Assembly: GCA_004551485.1 (NCBI GenBank) | Contig: SBLD01000005.1 | Location: 62,001-126,000 of the forward strand | DNA length: 64,000 nt | Direction of reading: 5' to 3' | Source: Billgrantia azerbaijanica | GTDB taxonomy: Bacteria; Pseudomonadota; Gammaproteobacteria; Pseudomonadales; Halomonadaceae | In this document: positions 51,035 to 63,233 of the stretch, piece by piece | How positions within the stretch are numbered: the stretch's first letter is position 1 | Layout of the letters: each line of letters starts with the position of its first letter | Notes under the pieces: model-generated | Databases searched by the model: none | Told to the model about the DNA's origin: nothing | The model's input: the letters and a program-made list of their open reading frames with translations, nothing else | Position numbers and translations under genes: made by a program

Positions 51035-52256
51035 CCTGGCGCTCGGCCTCAGCCTGACCACCGGTGCTCACGCCCTGCCCGTGCACATGGAAGACACCGA
51101 CGTGCGCGACTTCGTGCGCTGGTACGCCGAGCAACAAGACCTCTCCATTGCCATCGACCCCCGTGTCGACGGCCGCCTGACCGTCTACGCCGAGGACGTG
51201 GCCGAGGCCGAGTTGACCGACTTCGTGCACGGCGTGCTCAACGCCAACGGCTATGAAATCGTCTACGGCAACCCCACGGTGCTGGTGCCCCGTCACGCCC
51301 AGCCCCAGGACTTCACCCAGGAACTCGACGTCCTCCAGGCGCCACAGGCCACCCGCCTGCTGGCCCTGGACAACGTGCGCGCCGCCGATCTGGCGCCCCT
51401 GGTCACCCGCTTCCTCGACCGATCCCGCCAGGGCACCACCACCCCGGCTTCCGCCGACGTGCTGCCCGCCGCCAACGCCCTGTTGGTCAGCGGCCCCCGC
51501 GACCGCCTCGACGCCCTGCAAGCCCTGCTCCCCGAGTTCGACGTTGCCCACCCCCAGGTCATGATTCAGGCGGTGATCTTCGAGCTCACCGACGGCGACA
51601 GCCTGGACCTCGGGATTGCCCTGGGCAGTGCCACCGGCGGCCCCCTTGCCGGCGGCTTCAACACCCGCCAGCTCGGCAACCAACTGGCCCTGCCCGGCGG
51701 CAGCTTCGGCATCTTCGACGGCAGCACCCTGGCGCTCGCCATCAACGCCATCCAGCGCACCAACAACGCCCGCGTGCTCTCCACGCCACAGATCCTGTCG
51801 CTCTCGGGCCGCACCGGGCGCATCTCGGTCGGCCAGAACGTGCCCGTCATCACCGGCCGCGTCACCGGCCAGGCCGCCGACGTCGACAACCCCTTTCAGA
51901 CCCTGGAGCGCCGGGACGTCGGCGTCACCCTCAGCGTCACCCCGGTGGTCACCGCCTCGGGGCTGATCGTCATGGACGTGCGCACCACCGCCGACAGCCT
52001 CTCCGACTCCATGGCCGCCGCCGACATCATCACCAACCAGCGCTCCATCGCCACCACGGTCCAGATCCGCTCCGGCCAGACCCTGCTCCTGGGCGGCCTG
52101 GTCAGCGAGGACACCCGCGAAACCGTCACCGCCGTGCCCGTGCTGGGCGAGATCCCGCTGCTCGGCCGGCTGTTCCGTTCCACCTCGACCAGCACCGAAC
52201 AACGTCAGCTGTTCGTCCTGCTGCAAGCCACGGAGGTCGCCCGCCATGGTGCCTGA
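51015..52256 (+). CDS. Phage secretin (pIV-like)
   Basis: 413 residues: signal peptide (MRTFAASLALGLSLTTGAHA), an N0/N1-type periplasmic region (about 22-165, VHMEDTDVRDFVRWYAEQQD) and a C-terminal secretin barrel (about 165-405, with NARVLSTPQILSLSGRTGRI and LLLGGLVSEDTRE). It forms the outer-membrane exit pore. Many inoviruses lack this gene and borrow a host secretin; this one is self-sufficient. Confidence 0.92.
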   Translation: MRTFAASLALGLSLTTGAHALPVHMEDTDVRDFVRWYAEQQDLSIAIDPRVDGRLTVYAEDVAEAELTDFVHGVLNANGYEIVYGNPTVLVPRHAQPQDFTQELDVLQAPQATRLLALDNVRAADLAPLVTRFLDRSRQGTTTPASADVLPAANALLVSGPRDRLDALQALLPEFDVAHPQVMIQAVIFELTDGDSLDLGIALGSATGGPLAGGFNTRQLGNQLALPGGSFGIFDGSTLALAINAIQRTNNARVLSTPQILSLSGRTGRISVGQNVPVITGRVTGQAADVDNPFQTLERRDVGVTLSVTPVVTASGLIVMDVRTTADSLSDSMAAADIITNQRSIATTVQIRSGQTLLLGGLVSEDTRETVTAVPVLGEIPLLGRLFRSTSTSTEQRQLFVLLQATEVARHGA

Positions 52257-52953
52257 TACCCGCAACGCCTGGATTCCCTGGGGCCAATGGCTCGCCGTCG
52301 CCGCCATGACCCTCGAGCACATTGCCCGCTTCGCCCTGCCACCTGCCTGGGGCCTCGCGCCCTGGGCCACCCTGCTCGGCCGCATCGCCTTTCCGCTGTT
52401 CGCCGCCATGGTCGCCTGGCACGCCGCGCACAACACCCGCGACCCCATGGCCTACGCCCTGCGCCTGCTGACCATCGCCGTGATCGCCCAGCTGCCTTAT
52501 ACCCTGGTGCGCGATGTCGACTCGCTCAACGTGGTCTTCACCCTGGCCGCCGGCCTGATCGCCGCCAGTTGCCTGCAACGTCCCAACGTCCGCAACGCCG
52601 CGCTCCTGGTCGTCCTCGTTGCCCTGGGTACCGTCGCCGGCCCCCGTTTCGAATACGGCCATCTGGGGCTGCTCCTGGTGCCGGCCTTCGTGCTCGCCGT
52701 CACCCCCTGGCCATCGCCCTGGCAACCCATCGCCGCCATCCCCGCCTTGCTGATCGGCGCCACCCTCAATCACGCCCTGTTCTTCAATCTGGTCAGCCTC
52801 GCCACCGTCCTCGGGCTGCTCCTTCTCCTGGTACGTTTCTCCCAACACGTACTGCCCACCCTCGCCCCCATGCCCCGCCCCCTGTGGCTTGCCTGGTACC
52901 CCCTGCACTTCGCCCTGATCGCGTGTCTATCCTGGCTCTCCCATCTCCCATAA
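52246..52953 (+). CDS. TraX-family polytopic membrane protein
   Basis: 235 residues, about eight transmembrane helices. AAMTLEHIARF, LLGRIAFPLFAAMVAW and the C-terminal WLAWYPLHFALI are the TraX (F-pilin N-acetylase) signatures. In F plasmids TraX acetylates the pilin N-terminus. Here it is the last gene of the phage morphogenesis operon, overlapping the secretin by 11 bases. A role in modifying a coat protein or host pili is inferred. Confidence 0.82.
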   Translation: MVPDTRNAWIPWGQWLAVAAMTLEHIARFALPPAWGLAPWATLLGRIAFPLFAAMVAWHAAHNTRDPMAYALRLLTIAVIAQLPYTLVRDVDSLNVVFTLAAGLIAASCLQRPNVRNAALLVVLVALGTVAGPRFEYGHLGLLLVPAFVLAVTPWPSPWQPIAAIPALLIGATLNHALFFNLVSLATVLGLLLLLVRFSQHVLPTLAPMPRPLWLAWYPLHFALIACLSWLSHLP

Positions 52954-53183
52954 CAATTTTTCACAAAGCCTCGTTACCTGCCTGTATCTGCCATTAGTTG
53001 CCATTACGGCTCACTGCAACATGAATTTAAATTTCACGAAAAATCACCGACTTGCCGAGAATCACGTTTAGTGCTTGTTTAGATACCAGCGGTCGGCGAG
53101 ACCCTCCCTGTAACACGTCTCGCAGACTAACCAAGCATCAATTCATTACCTGCCAATACCTGACTATACATGGAGAAAGGAAA
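52954..53183. other. Probable replication origin / intergenic region
   Basis: 230 bases before the initiator gene, more AT-rich than its neighbours. On the minus strand 53003-52974 reads TGGCAACTAA, TGGCAGATAC, AGGCAGGTAA without gaps; 53165-53146 reads AGTCAGGTAT, TGGCAGGTAA. A hairpin GCGAGAC (53096-53102) with GTCTCGC (53117-53123) and a 14-nt loop sits between the arrays. This is the position of the intergenic origin in Ff phages. Confidence 0.6.
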
Positions 53184-54476
53184 ATGAAACGTTGGGAACG
53201 CTACTCCATAGCCTCTCTGACCCGGGGCGAGGAAGACCCGAGAGGCAACCTGTTTATCAGTCCCAAGGGGCAAGTGAACTTGCACAAGGTCCGGCTCCTG
53301 CATGCCGGCGTGGACACGGTTCGCCAGCTCTACCGGGGGAAGCCCTGCCTCGCTCAGTTTGACGAGATCATCAACGCTTACCAGCAGGGACGCGGTGCCA
53401 CCATCGACCTATTCGGCGCCACCTGGGCCGTAGGGGCTGGCGCAGCAGGCTCCGGCTTTCGTTACCGTCTTCAAAACAACGACTTGGGCGTGATCGTTTT
53501 CCTCTACGCCAGGCACATCAAGGCCGAAAATGTCGGCACTCACGTCAAGATCGAGCTTTCACCCCACTTCATCCATGAGCGGACCCCAGCAGAGTGCGAT
53601 GCCTACATGGAGAACATCGCCGCCCACTTGCTGGCCCAGCTTGAACCAGCCGGCTGCGCGGTACACCTCGCCCTCGACGTCCAGGGCTGGGAACCGCCCC
53701 GCGATTTCATGGACCGCTTCGTTACCCGCTCCAAGAAGGTCATGAAGGTCGATGGCATCGACACCCTGACCTTCGATCACAGCAGCATCGCCACCACTTA
53801 CGGGCGCACCGAGACGCTCATGTTCGGCACCGCCGGTGCCCTGCAGTGCGCGATCTACAACAAGACCAAGGAAGCCCACCACCGCGACAAGCTGCACTTC
53901 TGGGAAGGCATCTGGAAGGACGCTACCCGCGACGACCTCAGCCCCGCTTACGACCCCGACAAGGACGTCTGGCGCATCGAGATGCGCTTTCACCAGTCAG
54001 TGCTTGCCGAGTTTGCCCGCGGCATTCCCTGCAACGTCGACACTGGCGAAGTCCTCGAGGACGGCCACGGCTTCGCCCGCTTCGTCGACACCGTGCCGCA
54101 CCTGACCGGCATTTGGCGCAGTGCCCTGCAAAGCTACCGTCTCGACACCTGCCGCGATCTCATCGACCCCGCCTGGCAGCTCTTCCAGGATGACCCGCGT
54201 TTTTTTTGCCAGGCCCCGGACTTCCTATACAAACGCGCGCGTAAGGCTCCGGGGCTGGGCAATGAAAAAAACGTCTGCCTGGCGTTCGGTAACCTCATCT
54301 CCATCTATGCCCGGCAGGGGCTGCGTACTCATGAAGCCATCCGCCACCTGCAGCGCTCCGGCATGTGGGAAGACCTCGCCGCGTACTACCGACGACGCGG
54401 CATCGACAAGCACGGCTTCCGCCAGCTGGTCGAGCAAAAGCTGATTGAACGACGATTGTTAGGGAGGGCGGCCTAG
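53184..54476 (+). CDS. Phage replication initiation protein (Phage_CRI / pII-like)
   Basis: 430 residues. CAIYNKTKEA (about 230) matches the Y-x-K-x-x-E motif of the Phage_CRI replication family; DVWRIEMRFHQSVL and HTGIW-like blocks follow. It should nick the origin and start rolling-circle replication. GGAGAAAGGAAA precedes the ATG at 53184; the longer upstream frame runs through the origin repeats. The integrase follows five bases after the stop. Confidence 0.85.
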   Translation: MKRWERYSIASLTRGEEDPRGNLFISPKGQVNLHKVRLLHAGVDTVRQLYRGKPCLAQFDEIINAYQQGRGATIDLFGATWAVGAGAAGSGFRYRLQNNDLGVIVFLYARHIKAENVGTHVKIELSPHFIHERTPAECDAYMENIAAHLLAQLEPAGCAVHLALDVQGWEPPRDFMDRFVTRSKKVMKVDGIDTLTFDHSSIATTYGRTETLMFGTAGALQCAIYNKTKEAHHRDKLHFWEGIWKDATRDDLSPAYDPDKDVWRIEMRFHQSVLAEFARGIPCNVDTGEVLEDGHGFARFVDTVPHLTGIWRSALQSYRLDTCRDLIDPAWQLFQDDPRFFCQAPDFLYKRARKAPGLGNEKNVCLAFGNLISIYARQGLRTHEAIRHLQRSGMWEDLAAYYRRRGIDKHGFRQLVEQKLIERRLLGRAA

Positions 54477-54481
54477 ACCCC

Positions 54482-55471
54482 ATGGCGATCAGGAAGGTCA
54501 AGACAGGGTGGCAGGTCGACATCCAGCCCGACGGGCGCGATGGTCGCCGAGTCCGCAAGACGTTTCGTACCCAGGCCGAAGCCAAGCGCTTTGACGCCTA
54601 TGTGCGCGGGAAAGTGGCCGCTGGTGAGCCCTACCAGCCCCGCAAGCGCGATCGGCGTCGCCTCCTGGACCTGATCCAGGTCTGGTACGACTTCCACGGT
54701 GTCACTCTCAAGGATGGCAAGCGGCGGTTCTCCCAGCTCAAGGCACTCGCCGAAAAGATGGGCAACCCCATTGCCAGGAGCATCACGCCCCTGGATGCCG
54801 CCAGGTTCCGCCAGCAGCGACTCGCCGAGGGCATCACCCCCAACACCGCCAATCACGATCAAGCCCATCTCCGCGCCGTCTTCAACAAAGCCATCAAGCT
54901 CGGAGAGTGGCAAGGCCAGAACCCCTTTGCCAGCATCGAACCGCTACGTCTGGACGAAAAGGAACTCGCCTACCTCACCGAAGACCAGATCGCCAAGCTA
55001 CTCGCCGCGCTCAAGGCATCGCATAACCGTGACGTCTACTGGATCACCCGGCTATGTCTCGCCACCGGTGCCCGCTGGAGCGAAGCCCAATACCTGCGGG
55101 TCGAAAGGCTCAGAGACGGTCGCGTGACCTACGTCGGCACCAAGAACCGTCGCAATCGCTCCATACCACTCCCTCGGGATCTATTCGACGCCCTGGTCGA
55201 CCATGCCCCCAAGTTCGGCCGGGTCTTCCGTACCGACGGCTACCAGCCCTTCGTGAAAGGGGTTCGTGATGCGGGTATCGAGCTTCCACCGGGCCAGTGC
55301 ACGCATGTCCTGCGGCACACCTTCGCCAGCCACTTCATGATGAACGGTGGCGACGTCCTGACCCTTCAGAAGATCCTCGGTCACCAGACCATCACCATGA
55401 CCATGCGTTATGCACACCTGTCCCCCGACCACCTGGCCGACGCCATCAAGTACGCGCCGAAGGTCGGTTGA
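54482..55471 (+). CDS. Tyrosine recombinase integrase
   Basis: 329 residues. N-terminal core-binding domain (about 55-160) and catalytic domain with R in GARWSEA, K in VGTKNRRNRS, HxxR in HVLRHTF, LGHQ, and the nucleophile Y in TMRYAHL. It integrates the phage at tRNA-Leu; attR begins 70 bases downstream. The final codons overlap an arm-like repeat (55465-55485). Confidence 0.94.
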   Translation: MAIRKVKTGWQVDIQPDGRDGRRVRKTFRTQAEAKRFDAYVRGKVAAGEPYQPRKRDRRRLLDLIQVWYDFHGVTLKDGKRRFSQLKALAEKMGNPIARSITPLDAARFRQQRLAEGITPNTANHDQAHLRAVFNKAIKLGEWQGQNPFASIEPLRLDEKELAYLTEDQIAKLLAALKASHNRDVYWITRLCLATGARWSEAQYLRVERLRDGRVTYVGTKNRRNRSIPLPRDLFDALVDHAPKFGRVFRTDGYQPFVKGVRDAGIELPPGQCTHVLRHTFASHFMMNGGDVLTLQKILGHQTITMTMRYAHLSPDHLADAIKYAPKVG

Positions 55472-55485
55472 CACTTTGTTGACAC
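55465..55485 (+). promoter_or_regulatory. Candidate integrase arm site near attR
   Basis: Shares 19 of 21 bases with 43944-43964 and contains two GTTGACAC copies ten bases apart; it overlaps the integrase stop codon. Between it and attR lies a further inverted repeat, AATCAACC (55504-55511) with GGTTGATT (55531-55538). Confidence 0.4.
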
Positions 55486-55541
55486 ATTAGGAAAAACCGA
55501 AGGAATCAACCGGGAGGGAAACCGCTAAATGGTTGATTTGA

Positions 55542-55596
55542 TGGTACCGGCGGTCGGACTCGAACCGACAAGGGCTTGCACCCGGCGGATTTTGAA
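55542..55596 (-). repeat. attR: 55-bp repeat within tRNA-Leu
   Basis: Identical to 43795-43849. It forms the 3' part of the intact tRNA-Leu, from the CCA end through the anticodon loop. Confidence 0.95.
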
Positions 55597-55628
55597 TCCG
55601 CTGCGTCTACCAATTCCGCCACGCCGGC
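55542..55628 (-). tRNA. tRNA-Leu (anticodon CAA)
   Basis: 87 bases with encoded CCA. The acceptor stem GCCGGCG pairs with CGCCGGT (one G-U pair), the anticodon stem is GCGGA/TCCGC around loop TTCAAAA, and a long variable arm (GGGTGCAAGCCC) marks a class II leucine tRNA. It decodes UUG. The phage-supplied 3' part keeps the tRNA whole. Confidence 0.95.
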
Positions 55629-55640
55629 AGCGCGCCAAGC

Positions 55641-55668
55641 ATTATACGTGGGGAGCCCGGCAGGTCAA
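55641..55668 (-). promoter_or_regulatory. tRNA-Leu promoter
   Basis: On the minus strand TTGACC (55668-55663), 16-base spacer and TATAAT (55646-55641), ending 12 bases before the tRNA 5' end; a strong sigma70 match. Confidence 0.85.
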
Positions 55669-55708
55669 TCGCAACGCCTGACTTCGCCGCGACGAGAGGG
55701 TATCCTAG

Positions 55709-57970
<2,262 letters not shown>

Positions 57971-58062
57971 TTCCCAGCCGGCGGCGCCCCTATCGGGCCC
58001 CTGACGCCGGCTGACGGCACCGTTTCATCCGTCTTGTCACACACCCAGGAGACCCACTCGCC

Positions 58063-58389
58063 ATGCTGGACTTCTTCATCTCGCCGGCCTATGCCCAGGA
58101 CGCCCCTGCCGGTGGCGGCATCGCCCAGATCGTCATGCTGGTCGGCTTCGTCCTCATCTTCTACTTCCTGCTGTGGCGCCCACAGGCCAAGCGCGCCAAG
58201 CAGCACAAGGAGCTGATCGGCGGCCTTTCCAAGGGCGACGAGATCGTCATCGGCGGCGGCCTGGTCGGCCGCATCACCAAGGTCAGTGACGAGTTCATCA
58301 GCATGGAAATCGCCGACGGCACCGAGGTCAACGTGCAGAAGAGCGCCGTGGCGGCCGTCCTGCCGAAGGGCACCATCAAGTCCATCTGA
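58063..58389 (+). CDS. yajC: Preprotein translocase accessory subunit YajC
   Basis: 108 residues, one transmembrane helix (about 22-40, IVMLVGFVLIFYFLLWRPQ) and a cytoplasmic domain with LSKGDEIVIGGGLVGRI. It associates with SecD-SecF. Located in the standard tgt-yajC-secD-secF order. Confidence 0.96.
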   Translation: MLDFFISPAYAQDAPAGGGIAQIVMLVGFVLIFYFLLWRPQAKRAKQHKELIGGLSKGDEIVIGGGLVGRITKVSDEFISMEIADGTEVNVQKSAVAAVLPKGTIKSI

Positions 58390-58535
58390 GTCACTCCCCC
58401 TCGCCCGTGTCCGCCCGCGCGGCACCTCGGCGAGGGTCGCGCACCGACCGATGCCGCGCCGTGCCCGCACCCGCGGCATCACGGCGTGCCGACGTCTCTA
58501 TCGTCCCCCTTTCAGCAACCTAGGGCAGGGCTCCC

Positions 58536-60386
<1,851 letters not shown>

Positions 60387-60395
60387 GAGGTGACC

Positions 60396-61319
60396 ATGAA
60401 GACCCTCATCAACCGACAGTTCGATTTCATGGGCCAGCGGCGAATCGCCTTCGCGTTCTCCGCGGCGCTGATCGTGATCTCGCTCGCCTCGCTGCTCTTC
60501 CAGGGACTCAGCCTGGGGCTCGACTTCACCGGCGGCACCCTGGTGGAAGTGCGCTACGCCGCCGCGCCCTCGCTCGATGCCGTGCGTCAGGCCCTCGAGG
60601 GCGCCGGCTTCCGCGATGTCGCGGTACAGACCTTCGGCGCCTCCACCGAGGTGTTGATCCGCCTGCAGCAGGCCTTCGATCCGGATGTCGGCGAGCAGGT
60701 GGTGGAGCTGTTGCGCAATCAGGGCGACAGCGTGGAATTGGTGCGCGCCGAGTTCGTCGGTGCCCAGGTGGGCGACCAGTTGCGCGACCAGAGCGGCCTG
60801 GGGCTGCTCACGGCGCTGGGCATCGTGATGCTCTACGTCGCTTTCCGCTTCCAGTACAAGTTCGCCCTCGGCGCCCTGCTGGCGCTGGTGCATGACGTGA
60901 TCATCGTGGTCGGCCTCTTCTCGCTGTTCCAGTTCGAGTTCGACCTCACGGTGCTTGCCGCCCTGCTGGCGGTGATCGGCTACTCGCTCAACGACACCAT
61001 CGTGGTCTACGACCGCATCCGCGAGAACATCCGCAAGTCGCGCATCGATGACATGCCGACGATCTTCAACGAGGCGATCAATGCCACCCTGTCGCGTACC
61101 CTGGCGACCTCCGGCACCACCCTGCTGGTGCTGCTGGCGCTGCTGCTGCTCGGCGGTGACATGATCCACTACTTCGCCGTCGCCCTGATCCTCGGCATCG
61201 TGGTGGGTACCTTCTCCTCCATCTACGTCGCCTCGGCCCTGCTGCTCGCGGTGCACCTGGAGCGCAAGGACCTGATCCCGCCGAAGAAGGAGGACCCGGA
61301 GGCCGAGGAGCTGCCCTGA
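60396..61319 (+). CDS. secF: Protein translocase subunit SecF
   Basis: 307 residues. One N-terminal helix, LGLDFTGGTLVEVRY in the periplasmic domain, and C-terminal helices with VIGYSLNDTIVVYDRIREN. The ATG at 60396 follows GAGGTGACC; a GTG two codons earlier is an alternative. Partner of SecD. Confidence 0.96.
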   Translation: MKTLINRQFDFMGQRRIAFAFSAALIVISLASLLFQGLSLGLDFTGGTLVEVRYAAAPSLDAVRQALEGAGFRDVAVQTFGASTEVLIRLQQAFDPDVGEQVVELLRNQGDSVELVRAEFVGAQVGDQLRDQSGLGLLTALGIVMLYVAFRFQYKFALGALLALVHDVIIVVGLFSLFQFEFDLTVLAALLAVIGYSLNDTIVVYDRIRENIRKSRIDDMPTIFNEAINATLSRTLATSGTTLLVLLALLLLGGDMIHYFAVALILGIVVGTFSSIYVASALLLAVHLERKDLIPPKKEDPEAEELP

Positions 61320-61353
61320 CCGCCGCCTAGGGCTCGAAGACTGGCCTTAACCG

Positions 61354-61388
61354 AAACCGCCCCCGCAGCGATGCTGCGGGGGCGGTTT
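61354..61388. terminator. Bidirectional terminator between secF and suhB
   Basis: A perfect 16-bp stem (61354-61369 with 61373-61388), loop GAT, bordered by T-runs in both directions; it serves the convergent secF and suhB genes. Confidence 0.92.
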
Positions 61389-61409
61389 TCATGGCTGCGG
61401 ACTTGCCGC

Positions 61410-62204
61410 TCAGAAATGCGGCTTGAGCTGTTGCACCAGCGCCTTGTAGAGCCGCGGCCCGGCGGCCATCAGCTGGCCCTCCACCGTCACCGCGGGCTGG
61501 CCGTCTGGCGTGCCCAGCAGCGCCCCAGCCTCCTTGAGCAGCAGGCTGCCGACGTGCAGGTCCTGCTCTTCCAGGCCCAGCACGAAGGCGGCGTCGACGC
61601 GCCCCGCAGCGAGCTCGGCGAGGTCGAGCAGGCCGCTGCCCGAGGCGCGCAGCAGCTCGATCTGCGGGCCGAGCTGCTGCACCAGGGTCAGGTAGCTGGG
61701 CAGGTGACGGGCACGCAGCCAGGTCTCTGGCAGGCTCAGGGCGAGGCGCGCGCCGCCCACGGCGGTGGTCTTCGGCACGCGGATGCGCTTGCCGTTGAGC
61801 TGGGCGCCACGGCCGCGGCTGGCCAGGTACTCGTCGTCGCTGAAGGGGCAGATCACCACCGCGTGTTCCGGGCGGCCCTTGACCAGGCAGACGACGGAGA
61901 GCGCGAAGCCGGGGGCGGCCACGCTGAGGTTGGAGTAGCCGTGGAAGGGTTCGATGCGCCACAGCACGTCGCGCCCTTCGCCCTCCCCTTCGCGGTGCGG
62001 CGTGAAGCGTCCCACCACGCCGTGCTGGGGATAGCCACGAGCCAGCTGACGGGTGATCAGCGTCTCGGCGTTGCGCGCGGCGTCCTCGAGCAGACGCGCC
62101 GGGTTGTGCTCTTCGTGGGCATTCTCGATACGCTCGCGAATGCGCAGGAACTGTTCGGCGGCGCTGCGCGAGGCGCGCAGCGCGTATTGGACCATCGGAT
62201 GCAT
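61410..62204 (-). CDS. suhB: SuhB/inositol-monophosphatase-family protein with degenerate active site
   Basis: 264 residues, aligned along its whole length with Pseudomonas SuhB as I recall it (MxPMxxxALRASRSA at the start, SRGRGAQLNGKRIRV in the middle). The catalytic metal motifs are changed: DPxDGxxN is IEPFHGYSN, the GEE segment reads GRFTPHREG, and WDxAAG reads QDLHVG. Phosphatase activity is therefore doubtful. E. coli SuhB also acts with Nus factors on RNA polymerase, a role that does not need catalysis. It is convergent with secF, in the usual location. Confidence 0.8.
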   Translation of the reverse strand: MHPMVQYALRASRSAAEQFLRIRERIENAHEEHNPARLLEDAARNAETLITRQLARGYPQHGVVGRFTPHREGEGEGRDVLWRIEPFHGYSNLSVAAPGFALSVVCLVKGRPEHAVVICPFSDDEYLASRGRGAQLNGKRIRVPKTTAVGGARLALSLPETWLRARHLPSYLTLVQQLGPQIELLRASGSGLLDLAELAAGRVDAAFVLGLEEQDLHVGSLLLKEAGALLGTPDGQPAVTVEGQLMAAGPRLYKALVQQLKPHF

Positions 62205-62358
62205 GATCGGGCCTTGGGAACTCGGTGATGTTAAAGAACGAGGATTAAAGAACGGTCGGCGCGAATCCTAGCAGAAGCGCGGGGACGGCGCCATGCGCGG
62301 CGTGCCACCGCCGTGCTAGAATCGCTGCCCACCCACCCTCGACGACGGCAGTTCCTCC

Positions 62359-63123
62359 ATGCTCGAGCGCATCCGCATCGTCCTGATCGGCACCAGTCAC
62401 CCCGGCAACATCGGCGCTACCGCCCGTGCCATGCACAACATGGGCCTGAGCGACCTGGCCCTGGTGGCGCCGCGCTGCGAGCCGCTCACCGCCGACAGCA
62501 TCTCGCGCGCCTCGGGCGCCGACCACCTGGTGCACGCCGCCCGGATGCACGACAGCCTGGACGCGGCGGTGGCCGACTGCACCCTGGCGGTGGGCGCCAG
62601 CGCCCGCTCGCGCACCCTGCCCTGGCCGATGATCGCCCCCCGCGAGCTGGGCGCGCGCCTGCCCGCCGAGCTGGCCGATGCCGAGGGGCGCGTCGCGCTG
62701 GTCTTCGGCCGCGAGGACAGTGGCCTCTCCAACGCCGAGCTCCAGCGCTGCCACGCCCACGTGCACATCCCCACCAACCCGGACTTCAGCTCGCTCAACC
62801 TGGCCGCGGCCGTACAGGTGCTGGCCTACGAGTGCCGCCTGGCCTGGCAGGCGCAGCGCGAGACACCGGACGGGACGGACGAGGGCACCGGCCAGCCGCT
62901 GGCCAGCCACGCGGAGCTCGAGCACTACTTCGCCCATCTCGAGCGCACCCTGATCGCCATCGGCTTCCACGACCCGGCCACCCCGCGCCAGCTGATGGCG
63001 CGACTGCGCCGCTTCACCCTGCGCGCCCGCCCCGAACGGCAGGAGCTCAATATCCTGCGCGGCATCCTCACCGCCACCGAGCAGCAGGCCGCAACCCGCC
63101 AGGGCGACGCCGCGGAGGAGTGA
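62359..63123 (+). CDS. trmJ: tRNA (cytidine/uridine-2'-O-)-methyltransferase TrmJ
   Basis: 254 residues. SPOUT fold: N-terminal [19 protein letters not shown], AdoMet knot [15 protein letters not shown] and [22 protein letters not shown]. It methylates position 32 of tRNAs. Divergent from suhB, upstream of cysE. Confidence 0.95.
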   Translation: MLERIRIVLIGTSHPGNIGATARAMHNMGLSDLALVAPRCEPLTADSISRASGADHLVHAARMHDSLDAAVADCTLAVGASARSRTLPWPMIAPRELGARLPAELADAEGRVALVFGREDSGLSNAELQRCHAHVHIPTNPDFSSLNLAAAVQVLAYECRLAWQAQRETPDGTDEGTGQPLASHAELEHYFAHLERTLIAIGFHDPATPRQLMARLRRFTLRARPERQELNILRGILTATEQQAATRQGDAAEE

Positions 63124-63233
63124 TCCCCGCCGGCCGCTTGAAGCGGCCTGGCCCCGCCCTCAATAATGGAAGAACGATCCCCGGTGGCGGCGGCCGTGCG
63201 CCCTCGCCACCCTTGCCACAACAGGACCGCCGC

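Larger units (their letters stand above)
43795..55596 (+). mobile_element. Integrated temperate filamentous phage (inovirus), about 11.7 kb
   Basis: Bounded by 55-bp direct repeats made from tRNA-Leu and carrying a tyrosine integrase next to attR. Inside are a phage repressor, a candidate ssDNA-binding protein, tiny coat-like membrane proteins, a major coat protein with signal peptide, an adhesin-like protein, a Zot/pI ATPase, a secretin and a rolling-circle-type initiator. From candidate gene V on, the order V-VII-IX-VIII-III-VI-I-IV is that of Ff phages. The left 1.6 kb and the start of the adhesin gene are much more AT-rich than the rest. Confidence 0.93.
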
